Below are positions 35,769-47,452 of a stretch of DNA of 64,000 nucleotides, piece after piece. Position 1 is the stretch's first letter. Every line of letters begins with the position of its first letter. The translations under genes were made by a program, and so were the position numbers. The stretch is from Epinephelus fuscoguttatus. Taxonomy: Eukaryota; Chordata; Actinopteri; Perciformes; Serranidae. The notes below the pieces were generated by a model, which was not told where the DNA came from, did no database searches, and was given only the letters and a program-made list of their open reading frames with translations. Location: positions 5,972,607-6,036,606 of the forward strand of contig NC_064752.1 of NCBI RefSeq assembly GCF_011397635.1, given 5' to 3'.

Positions 35769-38700
35769 TCAGATTACAGAGCGTCTCCTCCTATAGTGGA
35801 TCAGTCCTGAGGACAGAATCACTGCTCCCAACAGCAGAGCACAAACTCCACCAATCACGAAGCTCCTCTCGGACTGATTAAACAAGAAGTCTGCAACAAA
35901 ATGACAAGAGAAAAATCTGTTATATATGTGCAGAATACACAATGCCTGTTAATGACAAAATAATGCTGTACTGATCATAAAAAGGAAGCTGTATTGTTCC
36001 AGAACAAGTTAAAGGGGAACTCTGGTATTTTTTAACTTGGACAATATTTTCCCATGTTTTTGTGTCTAAGTGACTCATGGAAACAACATCTTTTAAACTG
36101 ATCCAGTGAAGAGAAAGAACGCAGTAAAGTCCCATCCCCACCGGAGGGGAAAACAACTCCTCACTCCTCATTGACTGTGTATTAGTGTTGCACGGTATAC
36201 CGGTACTAAAATAGTACCGCGGTACTAGAGTATTCCAAACGGTACTATACTGCATTTGGAAAATACCGGTACTTTGAAATTGATTCAGTTCATTAATTAG
36301 TTAATTTATTTTACTCATTTATGCACACAAACACCTTTCTTGTTCCTATTGGAGCACAGATTGCACAAGTGGTGTGTATGACAACACCTGTATCAACATT
36401 CGCAGCTGGCGCACATGAAAAAGACAAGAGAAAGTCTGCCTCGCAAAGGGAGACAACACGAGACAACACAAACTTGGTGGAACATTTGAGTTACCAAACC
36501 GTGACGTCCATACCGAGGTACTTACCAAACCATGATTTTTTTGGTACTGTTACACCCTTACTATTTATTGTTCTAAAGGTCTGTATCCAAAAGGACTTTT
36601 CCTTAGGAAAAGTACCGAAGAGTATCGAAAAGTATCAAAATTCATATTGGTATTGGTACCGAAACAAAGATTTTGGTATCGTGACAACACTACTGTGTAT
36701 TGTGTGAAGGTGCCTCCTTGTCCCTTACGTCTGCAGGCAACAACAGAAACATGCCGAAAAGCTGCTGTGTGGTGGGATGCAATACTAAAAGGGTAAAGAC
36801 CCCAGAAGTAAACATTTATAAGCTGCTAAACAGATAAACCTTTGATTGAAATGAGCAAGGTAAGGAGACAGGACACTGAGACAGACAAGCAATATTGAGA
36901 TTTTCAATATATCTTTTTCTCTCTGGAAGACAAAGGGTGCTAGAATAATCCTCTGACATGCTGAAATCTAATGTTTTTAGCTAATACTGGTATTTTGTTG
37001 GCATTTCAGCCCCTGTGTTGCCTATTGTGGTACCATTTGTTTCCCTCTCTGATGGCAGTGGTTTTCAGAGTGTGACGTGTTGCGTGCTACAGCTGGAAGC
37101 AGCCAAACAGGATGCAGTGTAACCACTTGGAGCAGGTGTGCCGTGTCACTTTACTTACATTAAAAGTTCTTGTTTTTGCCACCGACAGGCTCAGATTGCT
37201 GTGATGAGTGTCTTACATCATTATGAAAAGTCTGTTAGATCAGAGTACGATAACACTCTCTGAACTCCAACACAAAAACCCCTCTCTCCATCTCTTACTT
37301 TAGTACCTGTGATTTCAGAATGAGACTTCTTTAGCGAGACTTGGACACAATAAAGACCAGATCGAGCGAAAAGTGCAGAAGAACGCTTAATTTCTCTGTA
37401 GAGTCCTTTTTGCTATGTCGACCCATTCTCACTCCAAAGACATCGAAATTTGGCACTTGTGCTGTGACTTGTGGTGTTAGACAACAAAACTGACCTTTAA
37501 TGTTGGCATGACATGCAGCTAGTTGCTGTTATGGTTAAATGGTAGCCGGTGGTGTCAGGGGAAAACAGAACGGAAGTTAAGGCAGTGAAAGTCCAAGTAG
37601 GGTGGGCGGGAGGTGTGATAGATGGGTCCAACAAACACCGACTTTTCTTTTACACCCTGATGAAGACCTTAGGGTCGAAACCAGTCGGTGTTTAAATGTA
37701 AGCAGCCATGCTTTTTTGAATAAAGGCTTTTTAACTTAATTCAAGTTCCTGCTTAACCGCATGAGTGCTTGAAGTTCATTTTTTCTTCCCAACACTGATT
37801 TTCACCTGCAAGGCCAGTGTTCCTGCCCCGTAAGATTATGAAGCCAAACCTTATTCTTTTTGCCTTCACCTGACCACAGGCTTTTGTTGTCTAAACCCAG
37901 TGGTCGAAAAAAAAAGTAGATTTGCACTGTTGAAAGAGCGCATTTTCAAAGAAGACAATCCATGTAACACGTAGAACTTGACACAATGTCCCAGAACGTC
38001 AACAACCAACACACCCAGGGTACCTTGCACGTTGTATGCAGATGAAAACTCTTTGATCAAACGTAGATATGTGACAAGGTTGGAGTGAGAATATGTTGGT
38101 TATGCTGTAAGAGACTTATAACAACGATCTGAGCCTGTCAGTGGCAAGAAACAAGCACCTGTAATGGAGGTAAATAGACGGAGTGTACCAAACCCAATTG
38201 ACCTATGGCTAAGCCCCGCCCATAAACGTAATGAGCCAATCACAGTGCGTATAGCCATTCCCATACACTTGGACATTCTCTGCCTGGACGTCCATTGAAA
38301 TGCATTACAGAAAGTCAGTTTTGTTCGGTTTTATGAGCTTTTTCAGCGATTTGAAGTTTAAAAATGGTCAAACGGTGTGCATGGGGTACATGCAACTCTG
38401 ACACAAGGTATCCTGAGAGGCTGGGTGACGAGGTGTATTTTTTACCCTTTAAACCACATCTCAACCAAGAAAAGTGTCTCCTTTGGATAAAGTTGTGTGG
38501 TAACGTTAGACCACAACATCAGCTCAACGTGAATAAGATTAACAATGATGTCTACATCTGTTCTAAGGTAAGTCAACATCGTGTTTGGGGCAACATATTG
38601 TCACTTTGCTGGAAAGAAATATAAAGTTATCTTTAACATCTCTAGCTAACGTTAGCTAAAGTTAGCCTAACGTTAGCTCCTAGCTGCGTTGTTCATCATG

Positions 38701-41700
38701 TCACCTCATTTGCTGGGAGTTCATTAGCCTATTTTGTTCTAGTTTTGTACTTTGGTGATCGTACATCATTGTTAGCTGTTGTCCAAAGAGCTCTAGTTAT
38801 GCTAACGTTAACTTCTGGAGCTTAGCTTCATTAACTTATCTGTAATGGCAGAGATAACAAAGGTTGGCAAACGTTATGCTGAATGATTCAGTGTAAATAC
38901 TGTAGCACCAAACTAACGGAGAGACACTCTTGGTAAAGATGGTAAAAAGGCCGTTATCCTTTTCTCATATTCTGAGCCAAAAACCTTAACTTCAGTGGTA
39001 CTTTAACTTGTTGTCTTTGATGGTGACGGCAACGAGATGCGGTTCACAAGCGTACACTGTGACCTGTAAATTTTGTCTTGTAATTTAAGCTTTTCATCGA
39101 CCTTCTCAACAATAAAATGATGAATATATCCCTCCAATGCGTAGTTCAGGCCCTTTTGCTACTTCTCAATGACATCTGATCATTATGTCTCCAAAAATCA
39201 TCAATTGCCTCCTGCGAAATGCCGTGTACTGTGACACCTGCCATAGCGCCAGTCACTGAATGTTGATATTAGGCCCGTTTCCACTGAAGAAGTTCCTGGT
39301 ACTATTTGAGGGCAGGAACTACTACAGGAACGTCCTCTCACTCAGCCCTCTCAACCGCTGTGTCTCCACTGAGAGAGCGGAGTAGGAGGAAGGTTCCTCT
39401 AAAGTTACCGGGCTCTGGATGACGTAATCGTTGCGCAACCATTTTGACCGGGGCAACGTAGTGGCGTAGGGACGCTGTTAGCTGTTAGCCGATAGCGGTG
39501 TCTGTAATAACTCACTAAACTCACAAAGTGGCCCGTGAAAAAAATATTTTTCCAGCGGATGTCTTAGTTACAACATGATTGAGGTAACTGGAGTAGTTTC
39601 ATGTCGTTTCTGACAACAGGAGGCTTTTAACAGATGACGTCCTGATGTTAGCTTTGCTGCTGCTGCTGTTAGCTGTCCCTGTCAGCGGCAGCCGCTAACG
39701 TTACTGATGCTTTCTAGACATCGTGATTTCCCAAAACTGAATAAATACCACACATAGCAACACAAAACTGCTTTGCTAGCTCAATCATGTTGTAATGTCC
39801 ACTGGAAAAACTATGTTTTTCACGGACCAGGTATTGAGTTTGTTTACATGGCGGTGGAAGCTATGAATGAGCTAACCCTCGTCTGCTGAGTTTTAAAAAT
39901 GCCGGCTGTTTTGTTGCTTTTTGACGTCACATTCCGCCTTGAGTATATCCAATCAGCACCAAGTAACCCCCAAGCCCCAGCCAGGAGTTTATCGGGGCCG
40001 TTCTGAGTACCTACTATGAGGCAGTGACTTGTTTAGCCCCTGTAAATGTTACGGAGCTCTGTCCTTCGGGGGTGGTTCCTGCGGTGGAGACACGCACCAA
40101 CAGCCCTAGCCCCGTAAATTTACCCCAAAGTTCCTGCGGTGGAAACGGGCCTATTTTGTCCAAGTGAGTGGAGGGGGGTGTGGCTTAGCCATAGGTCAAT
40201 TGGTTACACTGCAGCCTGTTTCACAGCTGCAGCGCTCTCTCCCAGTACTGGACCAATTTCAGAAACTGTTGTTCCCATGAGTCCCTGAGACACAAAAACA
40301 TGGGAAATAGGGTCCAGGTTGAGGAGTTCCTTTGAGTTTGCTCATCTGATCCAATCAAAAATAAAATCTCAGCTCCATCCTCACCCCAGTCAGAAATCTT
40401 GGGCTCCCTGAGGCTGATGTGCTCCACCACACAGCTGACCCTGTCCTGTCGGCCAGGTGTGAACTCCAGGAAAGAGTGGACATGGTAGCTGCCGTCTCCA
40501 TTTGTCATCACCTCGGTTAAAGTCACGCCTGAAGTCACTTCCTGTCCGTTGCGGTGCCATGTCACCCTGATATGTTTGGGGTAGAAATCGTAAGCGCTGC
40601 ACACCAGCATGGTGTCGTGACTGGAGGTGGTGGTCTCTGTAAGAGTGATGTTGGGTTCAGCTGAAATCAGAAGGTGAAGAGTTTTTACTGAAAGATGGCC
40701 GCCATCTTTGAGCCAACAGCATGTGTGTCTACTGTTTGAGGAGTGTTTACTTTGAACATTTCTGATATGTTTCATCAGTATTTAACAACTGAATAACTGG
40801 GATGACCCTTTCCTGTAGGTCATGGTGGAAGTTAGTGTTGCCCTGGTTCCCTCGCCAAAAGCCAATGGGATTTTTCCTCTGGCTTTTGGATTACTGCAGA
40901 AAAACTCTGTGGCAAACAGAGCATATGAACTTTTTTGAGATATTTAAAGATTTCTAAAAAAAAAAAAAATGCATTTTCACTCAGATTTCAATGTACAAAT
41001 TGAAATGGTGAATGGATCTGCACTTTATATCTTGGTGTCGTGACAGTGAGGTTGCCAGGTTTGGTACCACCATGCTTGTCAAGCCTGGCATTTTATCAAG
41101 AAATAGCACAGCTACTCTTAAACCACGAGATGATGTTTTTTCAGTTCTGTTTGTGTATGATTTAAAGAGACACACATATCACTCACCCATGTTCTCCTCC
41201 ACTGCATTCAATAACAAATCAGTATTGTCGACACATATCAGCTGCCTCTCCAGTATCCTCTGCTTAATATCATATAAGTTTTCATTATACATCGATGCAA
41301 AGATTAATCCAGCTGGAGTAAAGCCTGTCCAGTTCCCGACTGTGCTGTTGTACCGCATCGTAAACTGTTCATTTAAATGCCAATCAATCAGATACTCCAC
41401 CTGCTCCGACTCTCTGGTGTACCTGGCACACCAGTTGTCAATGAATATGAAGTATCCATTTCCATCAGCAGCACAATCTGAAAGGAGAAGGCACAAGACT
41501 TACTTAATGACGGCATGAACAAACTTTGCTTATCAAATTACAAGATATTGGCAAGATGTTGTTCTTCCTGTCGGCCCACAAAACCTGTCTCCAAGTTTTT
41601 AAGGGCACCTGATATTGTTTTTATTAATGTGTCTCTGTGACCACAAGCACCACACCAGCAGAGCAGAAAGCTGCCAAGAACATAGGTGGTGCTGGGGGGG

Positions 41701-42329
41701 AGCTTGGAGGTGCTTCAGCACCCCCAAAGAAGCCCACAGCACCCCCGTAGCACCCCCATGAAATGCTAATAAAATTGATTTTGTTTTTGTTCTATTGTGT
41801 GACATTATCTGGTGGTCATATTATTAATAGGCTATCTATGAATAGGCTAATGCATCAATTAGCGAACGTACCGTAAATAATGTATTATGGGGTGCCTGAT
41901 AATACATTATTTACAGTAGGTCCTGCCCGAGTGCAGCACCTCTCGCCTCCTGCCTTTGAAGACATACCTGAGGAACAGCAGTAGCCATATGTGCAACAAT
42001 AACCTGGCATACTTGACCATAAACACCAGGAGGACCAAAGATCTGGACGCAGATAAAATCATCGCTGCCTTTGCCAGCAATCACAATAACAGACGCACGT
42101 TCTACTGTAAAGACGTGTAGTGGTGAGTAACAATATATTAGCCTGCCATAGGCGCAGTACAGGGATTAATTTTTATTATACTCGGGCATAGTCGATAGTG
42201 TTGTTGTGTTGTGTTAGTGAGGGCCGTTGCAGGACCAAGTGACAACCAAGTGACTGTGTCACTGGGTGCTGTTATGGACAGTGAGCTGTCGTTCTTTTGT
42301 ATTGCTCAGTGTGTGTATTATGGCCCGTG

Positions 42330-42381
<52 letters not shown>

Positions 42382-43256
42382 GGTGCTGCTATATCCAGGG
42401 TTGCCTCGATGACTGTGGAGCCCAGCAAAATTAAAATAAAAATGTGTTGTTCAAAGATGGTTGTTGTTGGTGGTCCCTCTAATTCCACAATGTGCATGAT
42501 TTTTTGTTGATTTGGACTCTGCGTGCTTATATTGGTAGGCTATATCCACAACTCCTTAGCACATCCAATTAATAGTTAAGCCCCCCCCCCCAGCACCTCC
42601 AGTAAAAATTGGCTGCCGCTGGCTATGAACTTTAACTTCCTCATTCAGATCACTGAAATGCATGCAAAGATGAAAAGGGGGAAATGATACGTTTCGAATC
42701 TGCCAGGACACTGACGTCTACTATTCTACTAGAGTTTCTAAATGACTTTTGTGACTTTACGACCGTAATGCTGCAGCAGGGATGAAGGGATAAACGGGGC
42801 CAAAATGGTAACAAGCCACAACACAACTACTGCACCACATTCATATTTTTATTCATAATTAGAGGAACACAAGTATTAGCAGCCAAAAGACAAAACAGAT
42901 AAAGTTACCAAGATAGATTTTAAAATTGAATTTGTCTTGTGTGAGATAAATAAACGTTATTAAAATATTCCCTGTACCAGAATAGCAGTTGTCTTGTGTC
43001 CTGTCAGTTTTATAGAACATAAGTGATTATTCTGTGAATCACATTGTGTTAACTGCGAATAAAAACTGCTTCAGACAATCAGGATGCACATGGTCTATCT
43101 AAAACCATTTGACTTTCAGGGATACCAATGTCAATATTTTAACCCCGACATGCTGTGTGGCCCTAAAACATCAAATAATGGACAACAGTAGAATTACTCA
43201 CCGACCACAGACCGAGAGAAAAGATACACAAACAGCAGGAACGTGAAACATTTCAT
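35769..43256 (-). CDS. MHC class II beta chain, copy 2 of array
   Basis: Exons: signal 43202-43256, beta-1 41187-41477, beta-2 40385-40660, membrane/tail 35769-35890; 744 nt, 247 aa plus stop, all GT-AG. Beta-1 begins DCAADGNGYFIFIDNWCARY and differs from copy 1 at many groove-side residues (for example YDIKQRILERQLICVDNTD). Beta-2 differs from copies 3-5 mainly by GDGSYHVHS in place of GDWTYHVHS. The membrane exon starts DFLFNQSERS and has a cysteine (GGVCALLLG) in the helix. Intron 3 is 4.5 kb because of nested transposons, while it is only 0.23 kb in copies 3-6. The stop lies only 0.8 kb from the signal exon of copy 1. The reading frame is intact; splicing across the transposon nest is assumed, not shown. 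Confidence 0.87.
36183..36692. mobile_element. hAT-type MITE
   Basis: 510 bp with ends TAGTGTTGCACGGTATACCG and, in reverse, TAGTGTTGTCACGATACCAA. A perfect 8-bp target duplication CTGTGTAT (36175-36182 and 36693-36700) proves the insertion. Interior 'ggtac' motifs are frequent. Confidence 0.9.
36751..36837 (+). pseudogene. THAP-domain start fragment
   Basis: The 28-codon frame MPKSCCVVGCNTKR... has the CxxxC start of a THAP zinc domain (a C-x4-C pattern within CCVVGC), followed by a decayed stretch and a stop. It lies in the left part of the outer element of the nest, so it may be what remains of that element's own DNA-binding protein. Confidence 0.5.
37168..38158. mobile_element. inverted-repeat element (about 1 kb)
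   Basis: The left arm contains CTTGTTTTTGCCACCGACAG followed by GCTCAGAT; the right arm, in reverse, reads CTTGTTTCTTGCCACTGACA followed by GGCTCAGAT. About 50 bp of inverted similarity is seen at each end. No coding sequence is recognisable. The target duplication is unclear. Confidence 0.6.
38364..38567 (+). CDS. THAP zinc-finger first exon of a transposon gene
   Basis: 68 open codons from ATG to a strong donor (AAG|GTAAGT at 38567/38568). The sequence MVKRCAWGTCNSDTRYPERL has the first C-x4-C pair (residues 5 and 10). WIKLCG and LNVNKINNDVYICSK supply the conserved tryptophan, the Asn-rich stretch and the third zinc cysteine (residue 66). The last ligand, the histidine of the usual CSKHF motif, would be the second residue of the next exon, which is not present in this copy. 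THAP domains bind DNA in a sequence-specific way and serve as the DNA-binding part of several transposases. The exon is intact, but the element is not, so a functional product is unlikely. Confidence 0.75.
39272..40151. mobile_element. TIR element nested in the THAP transposon
   Basis: 880 bp with ends GGCCCGTTTCCACTGAAG and, in reverse, GGCCCGTTTCCACCGCAG. TA flanks both sides (39270-39271 and 40152-40153). The interior has CpG-rich stretches near 39650-39700. No transposase is seen. Confidence 0.75.
41920..42120 (+). pseudogene. hAT-transposase dimerisation-domain relic
   Basis: 67 open codons ending in TAG. The sequence LPLKTYLRNSSS...NNNLAYLTINTRR...DLDADKIIAAFA...NNRRTF follows the pattern of the hAT carboxy-terminal dimerisation domain (LKTYLRST, L..LAL..I, DLD.V...FA). 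It is preceded by 'tttacag', so it could be a terminal exon. The rest of the transposase is gone. Confidence 0.6.
42333..42379. repeat. (CT)n microsatellite
   Basis: About 23 dinucleotide units; the duplicate in copy 3 at 46873-46926 has about 27. Confidence 0.95.
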
Positions 43257-44070
43257 GTTGAAGACAGTTAGACCAGAGTGTTGTGGATTCTCGACCAGCG
43301 CTGTGCAGTTCCTCAGTGATTCTTTCCTTTTGACTACAGTTACTGAAACTACTGAACATGGTCCTTTAAAAAGTACTGTTCGTTCCAACCTTTTCTCCAA
43401 AATATTAGATTTATTAACCACCAATGTGCAATATGAAATACATTTTTATAAACATCTACAACAACATCATTCTGAAACATTCTTCATAAATGCATCAATG
43501 TGTTTCATTTGTTTTTACAACAGCATCCACTCTTTAAAACTTTTTTATTGTGTTGTTGAGGCATTCATAGAGAGTCTTTGTTGAGTTCAGAGTGTCAGTG
43601 AATACAAACTCTGGTCATTTCATAGTAAGTCACAACTTTTATGAACGAGTTCAAAAAGTTTGGATCCTGAAAACATGTCAGACTTCTCACATGAAGCTGA
43701 AACTAAACACCGCCCAGAAAACTAAAGTATCATTCCTCAGCTGACTCCTCTCTTCCTTTTTTCAAGCCCCTCACAGACGCCTGATTCAACTGTGTTTTAG
43801 TTTGTCAGCTTTCTTTCTCTTTTCTTAATGTCAGTGTTTATTTTAAAGTTTTCTTTCATTTGAAAGATCAAAGATCATCAACTCATAGAAAAGAGAAGAC
43901 ACTGATGTGATACTGCTTGAATCACTCTCACCTCACATTCTGTTGCATGTTTTTGTATAAAATGTGTGATGTAAATAAAGTTGTATGGGTTTATTATTTT
44001 TCCAATGAGAGTAAAATTAGGTCCAGGTTGGAAATATCCAGAAGGACTGGCTGATTTAACAGGTTTTCTA

Positions 44071-46870
44071 TCAGATTACAGAGCGTCTCCTCCTATAGTG
44101 GATCAGTCCTGAGGACAGAATCACTGCTCCCAACAGCAGAGCAACAACTCCACCAATCACGAAGCTCCTCTCGGACTGATTAAAGGAAGAGTCTGCAACA
44201 AAATGACAAGAGAAAAATCTGTTATATATGTGCAGAATACACAATGCCTGTTAATGACAAAATAATGCTGTACTGATCATAAAAAGGAAGCTGTATTGTT
44301 CCAGAACAAGTTAAAGGGGAACTCTGGTATTTTTCAGCTTGGATGAATAGGGTCCAGGTTGAGGAGTTCCTTTGAGTTTGCTCATCTGATCCAATCAAAA
44401 ATAAAATCTCAGCTCCATCCTCACCCCAGTCAGAAATCTTGGGCTCCCTGAGGCTGATGTGCTCCACCACACAGCTGACCCTGTCCTGTCGGCCAGGTGT
44501 GAACTCCAGGAAAGAGTGGACATGGTAGGTCCAGTCTCCGTTTGTCATCACCTCGGTTAAAGTCACGCCTGAAGTCACTTCCTGTCCGTTGCGGTGCCAT
44601 GTCACCCTGATATGTTTGGGGTAGAAATCGTAAGCGCTGCACACCAGCATGGTGTCGTGACTGGAGGTGGTGGTCTCTGTAAGAGTGATGTTGGGTTCAG
44701 CTGAAATCAGAAGGTGAAGAGTTTTTACTGAAAGATGGCCGCCATCTTTGAGCCATCAGCATGTGTGTCTACTGTTTGAGTGTTTACTTTGAACATTTCT
44801 GACATGTTTCATCAGTATTTTGTGGTTGTTGGGCATTTCAGTCAAAGATTTATATGATGGAATCATCAAATTAACAACTGAGTAACAAATGTCTTTGCTC
44901 CTTTTGCTCCCATGGATGCACTGAGCATGATAATACTTGAGACTTTCACCAGCCCAGAGGCTAACTTCCGGTTTGGCACTTTGCTAACTTGAATGGGGAT
45001 AAATGATTTAACTGTACAGCTCTTCTAGTATTATGAAATGTTATCAGACTGAATGAATCAAATCCCAATCGTAAAACAAGTTATTTTGTGGTGATTGTGA
45101 TGCTCAAAAAAATGTATCCACTGATTTACAAACATCTTGTTCACAATGTAAGTCTATTGAAAAAGCATTTCTTGACTCCATGACATCACATGACAGACCT
45201 GGAAGTTGTAATTCCATAGTTTGGCCACGATGTCAAATGGGCTTCATAGCCCAGTGCTGATTCTGCAGGCTCAGGTTCCACTGCAGAAAAGGGCACAATG
45301 TTGTGACGTAATTGAAAGAGAGCCAGTTAAATCACAAACAAAGGAAAACAATACAGTGCTCCTGGGATGACCTTTTCCTGTACGTCATGGTTAGTGTTGC
45401 CCTGGTTCCCTCGCCAAAAGCCAATGGGATTTTTCCTCTGGCTTTTGGATCACTGCAGAAAAGCTCTGTGGCAAACAGAGCGTGTGAACTTTTTTGAGAT
45501 ATTTAAAGATTTCGGGGAAAAAAATTTGCATTTCACTCAGATTTCAATGTACAAATTGAAAAGGTGGATGGATCTGCACTTTATATCTTGGTGTCGTGAC
45601 AGTGAGGTTGCCAGGTTTGGTACCACCATGCTTGTCAAGCCTGGCATTTTATCAAGAAATAGCACAGCTACTCTTAAACCACGAGATGATGTTTTTGCAG
45701 TTCTGTTTGTGTATGATTTAAAGAGACACACATATCACTCACCCATGTTCAAATCCAGTCCAGTAAATAACAAATCAGTATTGTCGACACATATCTGCCT
45801 CTCTAATATCTTCTGCTGAACTTCATATATGTTTTCATTATACATCGATGCAAAGATTAATCCAACTGGAGTAAAGCCTGTCCAGTTCCCGACTGTGCTG
45901 TTGTACCGCATCGTAAACTGTTCATTAAAATACCAGTCGATCAGAAACTCCACCTGCTCCGGCTCTCTGGTGTACCAGGCACACCAGGAATTGACAGACA
46001 CAAAGTATCCCTTTCCATCAGCAGCACAATCTGAAAGGAGAAGGCACAAGACTTACTTAATGACGGCATGAACAAAGATTACAAGATATTGGCAAGATGT
46101 TGTTCTTCCTGTCGGCCCACAAAACCTGTCTCCAAGTTTTTAAGGGCACCTGATATTGTTTTTATTAATGTGTCTCTGTGACCACAAGCACCACACCAGC
46201 AGAGCAGAAAGCTGCCAAGAACATAGGCGGTGCTGGGGGGGAGCTTGGAGGTGCTTCAGCACCCCCAAAGAAGCCCACAGCACCCCCGTAGCACCCCCAT
46301 GAAATGCTAATAAAATTGATTTTGTTTTTGTTCTATTGTGTGACATTATCTGGTGGTCATATTATTAATAGGCTATCTATGAATAGGCTAATGCATCAAT
46401 TAGCGAACATATCGTAAATAATGTATTATGGGGTGCCTGATAATACATTATTTACAGTAGGTCCTGCCCGAGTGCAGCACCTCTTGCCTCCTGCCTTTGA
46501 AGACATACCTGAGGAACAGCAGTAGCCATATGTGCAACAATAACCTGGCATACTTGACCATAAACACCAGGAGGACCAAAGATCTGGACGCAGATAAAAT
46601 CATCGCTGCCTTTGCCAGCAATCACAATAACAGACGCACGTTCTACTGTAAAGACGTGTAGTGGTGAGTAACAATATATTAGCCTGCCATAGGCGCAGTA
46701 CAGGGATTAATTTTTATTATACTCGGGCATAGTCGATAGTGTTGTTGTGTTGCGTTAGTGAGGGCCGTTTCAGGACCAAGTGACAACCAAGTGACTGTGT
46801 CACTGGGTGCTGTTATGGACAGTGAGCTGTCGTTCTTTTGTATTGCTCAGTGTGTGTATTATGGCCCGTG

Positions 46871-46928
<58 letters not shown>

Positions 46929-47452
46929 GGTGCTGCTATATCCAGGGTTGCCTCGATGACTGTGGAGCCCAGCAAAATTAAAATAAAAATGTGTTGTTCA
47001 AAGATGGTTGTTGTTGGTGGTCCCTCTAATTCCACAATGTGCATGATTTTTTGTTGATTTGTACTCTGCGTGCTTATATTGGTAGGCTATATCCACAACT
47101 CCTTAGCACATCCAATTAATAGTTAAGTTGTCTTGTGTGAAATAAATAAACGTTAGTAAAATATTCCCTGTACCAGAATAGCAGTTGTCTTGTGTCCTGT
47201 CAGTTTTATAGAACATAAGTGATTATTCTGTGAATCACATTGTGTTAACTGCGAATAAAAACTGCCTTAGACAATCAGGATGCACATGGTCTATCTAAAA
47301 CCATTTGACTTTCAGGGATACCAATGTCAATATTTTAACCCCGACATGCTGTGTGGCCCTAAAACATCAAATAATGGACAACAGTAGAATTACTCACCGA
47401 CCACAGACCGAGAGAAAAGATACACAAACAGCAGGAACGTGAAACATTTCAT
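44071..47452 (-). CDS. MHC class II beta chain, copy 3 of array
   Basis: Exons: signal 47398-47452, beta-1 45743-46030, beta-2 44425-44700, membrane/tail 44071-44192; 741 nt, 246 aa plus stop. It is one of the most compact copies (3.4 kb). Beta-1 is one codon shorter than in copies 1, 2 and 5 and reads IYEVQQKILERQICVDNTD in the helical part; its end, TGLDLNMG, also differs. Beta-2 and the membrane exon (DSSFNQSERS..., tail RRRRSVI) are near-identical to copies 4-6. Intron 3 is only 232 bp and carries the 61-bp element scar. The 5' flank has lost sequence next to the signal exon compared with copies 1, 2 and 4, which may affect its promoter. Intact frame and splice sites suggest a working gene. 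Confidence 0.9.
44313..44373. mobile_element. 61-bp element scar, MHC copy 3 intron 3
   Basis: Left arm AAAGGGGAACTC joined after about 30 bp to the right arm ending GAGTTCCTTT, the interior deleted. Identical junction ('cttggatgaataggg') recurs at 49878-49938, 55757-55817 and 59903-59963. Confidence 0.8.
44930..45345. repeat. dispersed repeat in intron 2 of MHC copies
   Basis: Begins near 'ccagcccagaggctaacttcc' and ends near 'ttgtgacgtaattgaaagag'. The same block is at 50515-50885 (copy 4) and 60540-60905 (copy 6). It is missing from copies 1, 2 and 5. Single-phrase similarity to 1555-1700 shows that it is dispersed. Confidence 0.6.
46461..46661 (+). pseudogene. hAT dimerisation-domain relic, second copy
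   Basis: Same 67-codon relic as at 41920-42120, duplicated with the array unit. Confidence 0.6.
46873..46926. repeat. (CT)n microsatellite, second copy
   Basis: Longer allele of the run at 42333-42379, useful for dating the duplication. Confidence 0.95.

Larger units (their letters stand above)
38194..40203 (+). mobile_element. THAP-type DNA transposon, partial
   Basis: The left end CCAATTGACCTATGGCTAAG and the right end, in reverse, CCAATTGACCTATGGCTAAG are identical over 20 bp. The THAP exon lies 170 bp inside the left end, where fish ISL2EU/Harbinger-like elements carry their first exon. At 2.0 kb, of which 0.9 kb is a nested element, the transposase exons are missing. The family name is inference. 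Confidence 0.75.
36011..40333. mobile_element. composite transposon nest in intron 3 of MHC copy 2
   Basis: The outer arms (AAAGGGGAACTC at left; AAAGGAACTCC in reverse at right) are those of the MITE in copy 1, at the same site. Here they are 4.3 kb apart. Inside, in order, are a hAT MITE, a THAP start fragment, an inverted-repeat element, and a THAP element that itself contains another element. Each is listed separately. Confidence 0.75.
41681..42627. mobile_element. hAT-related element in intron 1 of MHC copy 2
   Basis: The insertion, relative to copy 4, starts near CATAGGTGGTGCTGGGGG and ends near 'gctggctatg' (reverse CATAGCCAGC), with 'ggaggtgctgggggg' in opposite orientation near each end. 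It contains a hAT carboxy-terminal coding relic and a long (CT)n run. A near-identical, right-truncated copy is in intron 1 of copy 3, so it was duplicated with the gene. Confidence 0.6.
46222..47126. mobile_element. hAT-related element, second copy (MHC copy 3 intron 1)
   Basis: Near-identical to 41681-42584, but the right end is lost: after 'aatagttaag' the sequence jumps to 'ttgtcttgtgtg', which in copy 2 lies at about 42930. This deletion is specific to copy 3. Confidence 0.65.

Noticed and set aside
40390..40602. Minus-strand 70-aa frame MQRLRFLPQTYQGD, found in every beta-2 exon
   Set aside because: Alternative frame of the beta-2 exon with no independent homology.
41012..41518. 168-aa plus-strand frame across beta-1 of copy 2
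   Set aside because: Antisense to beta-1 and intron 2; low-complexity match to itself in other copies only.
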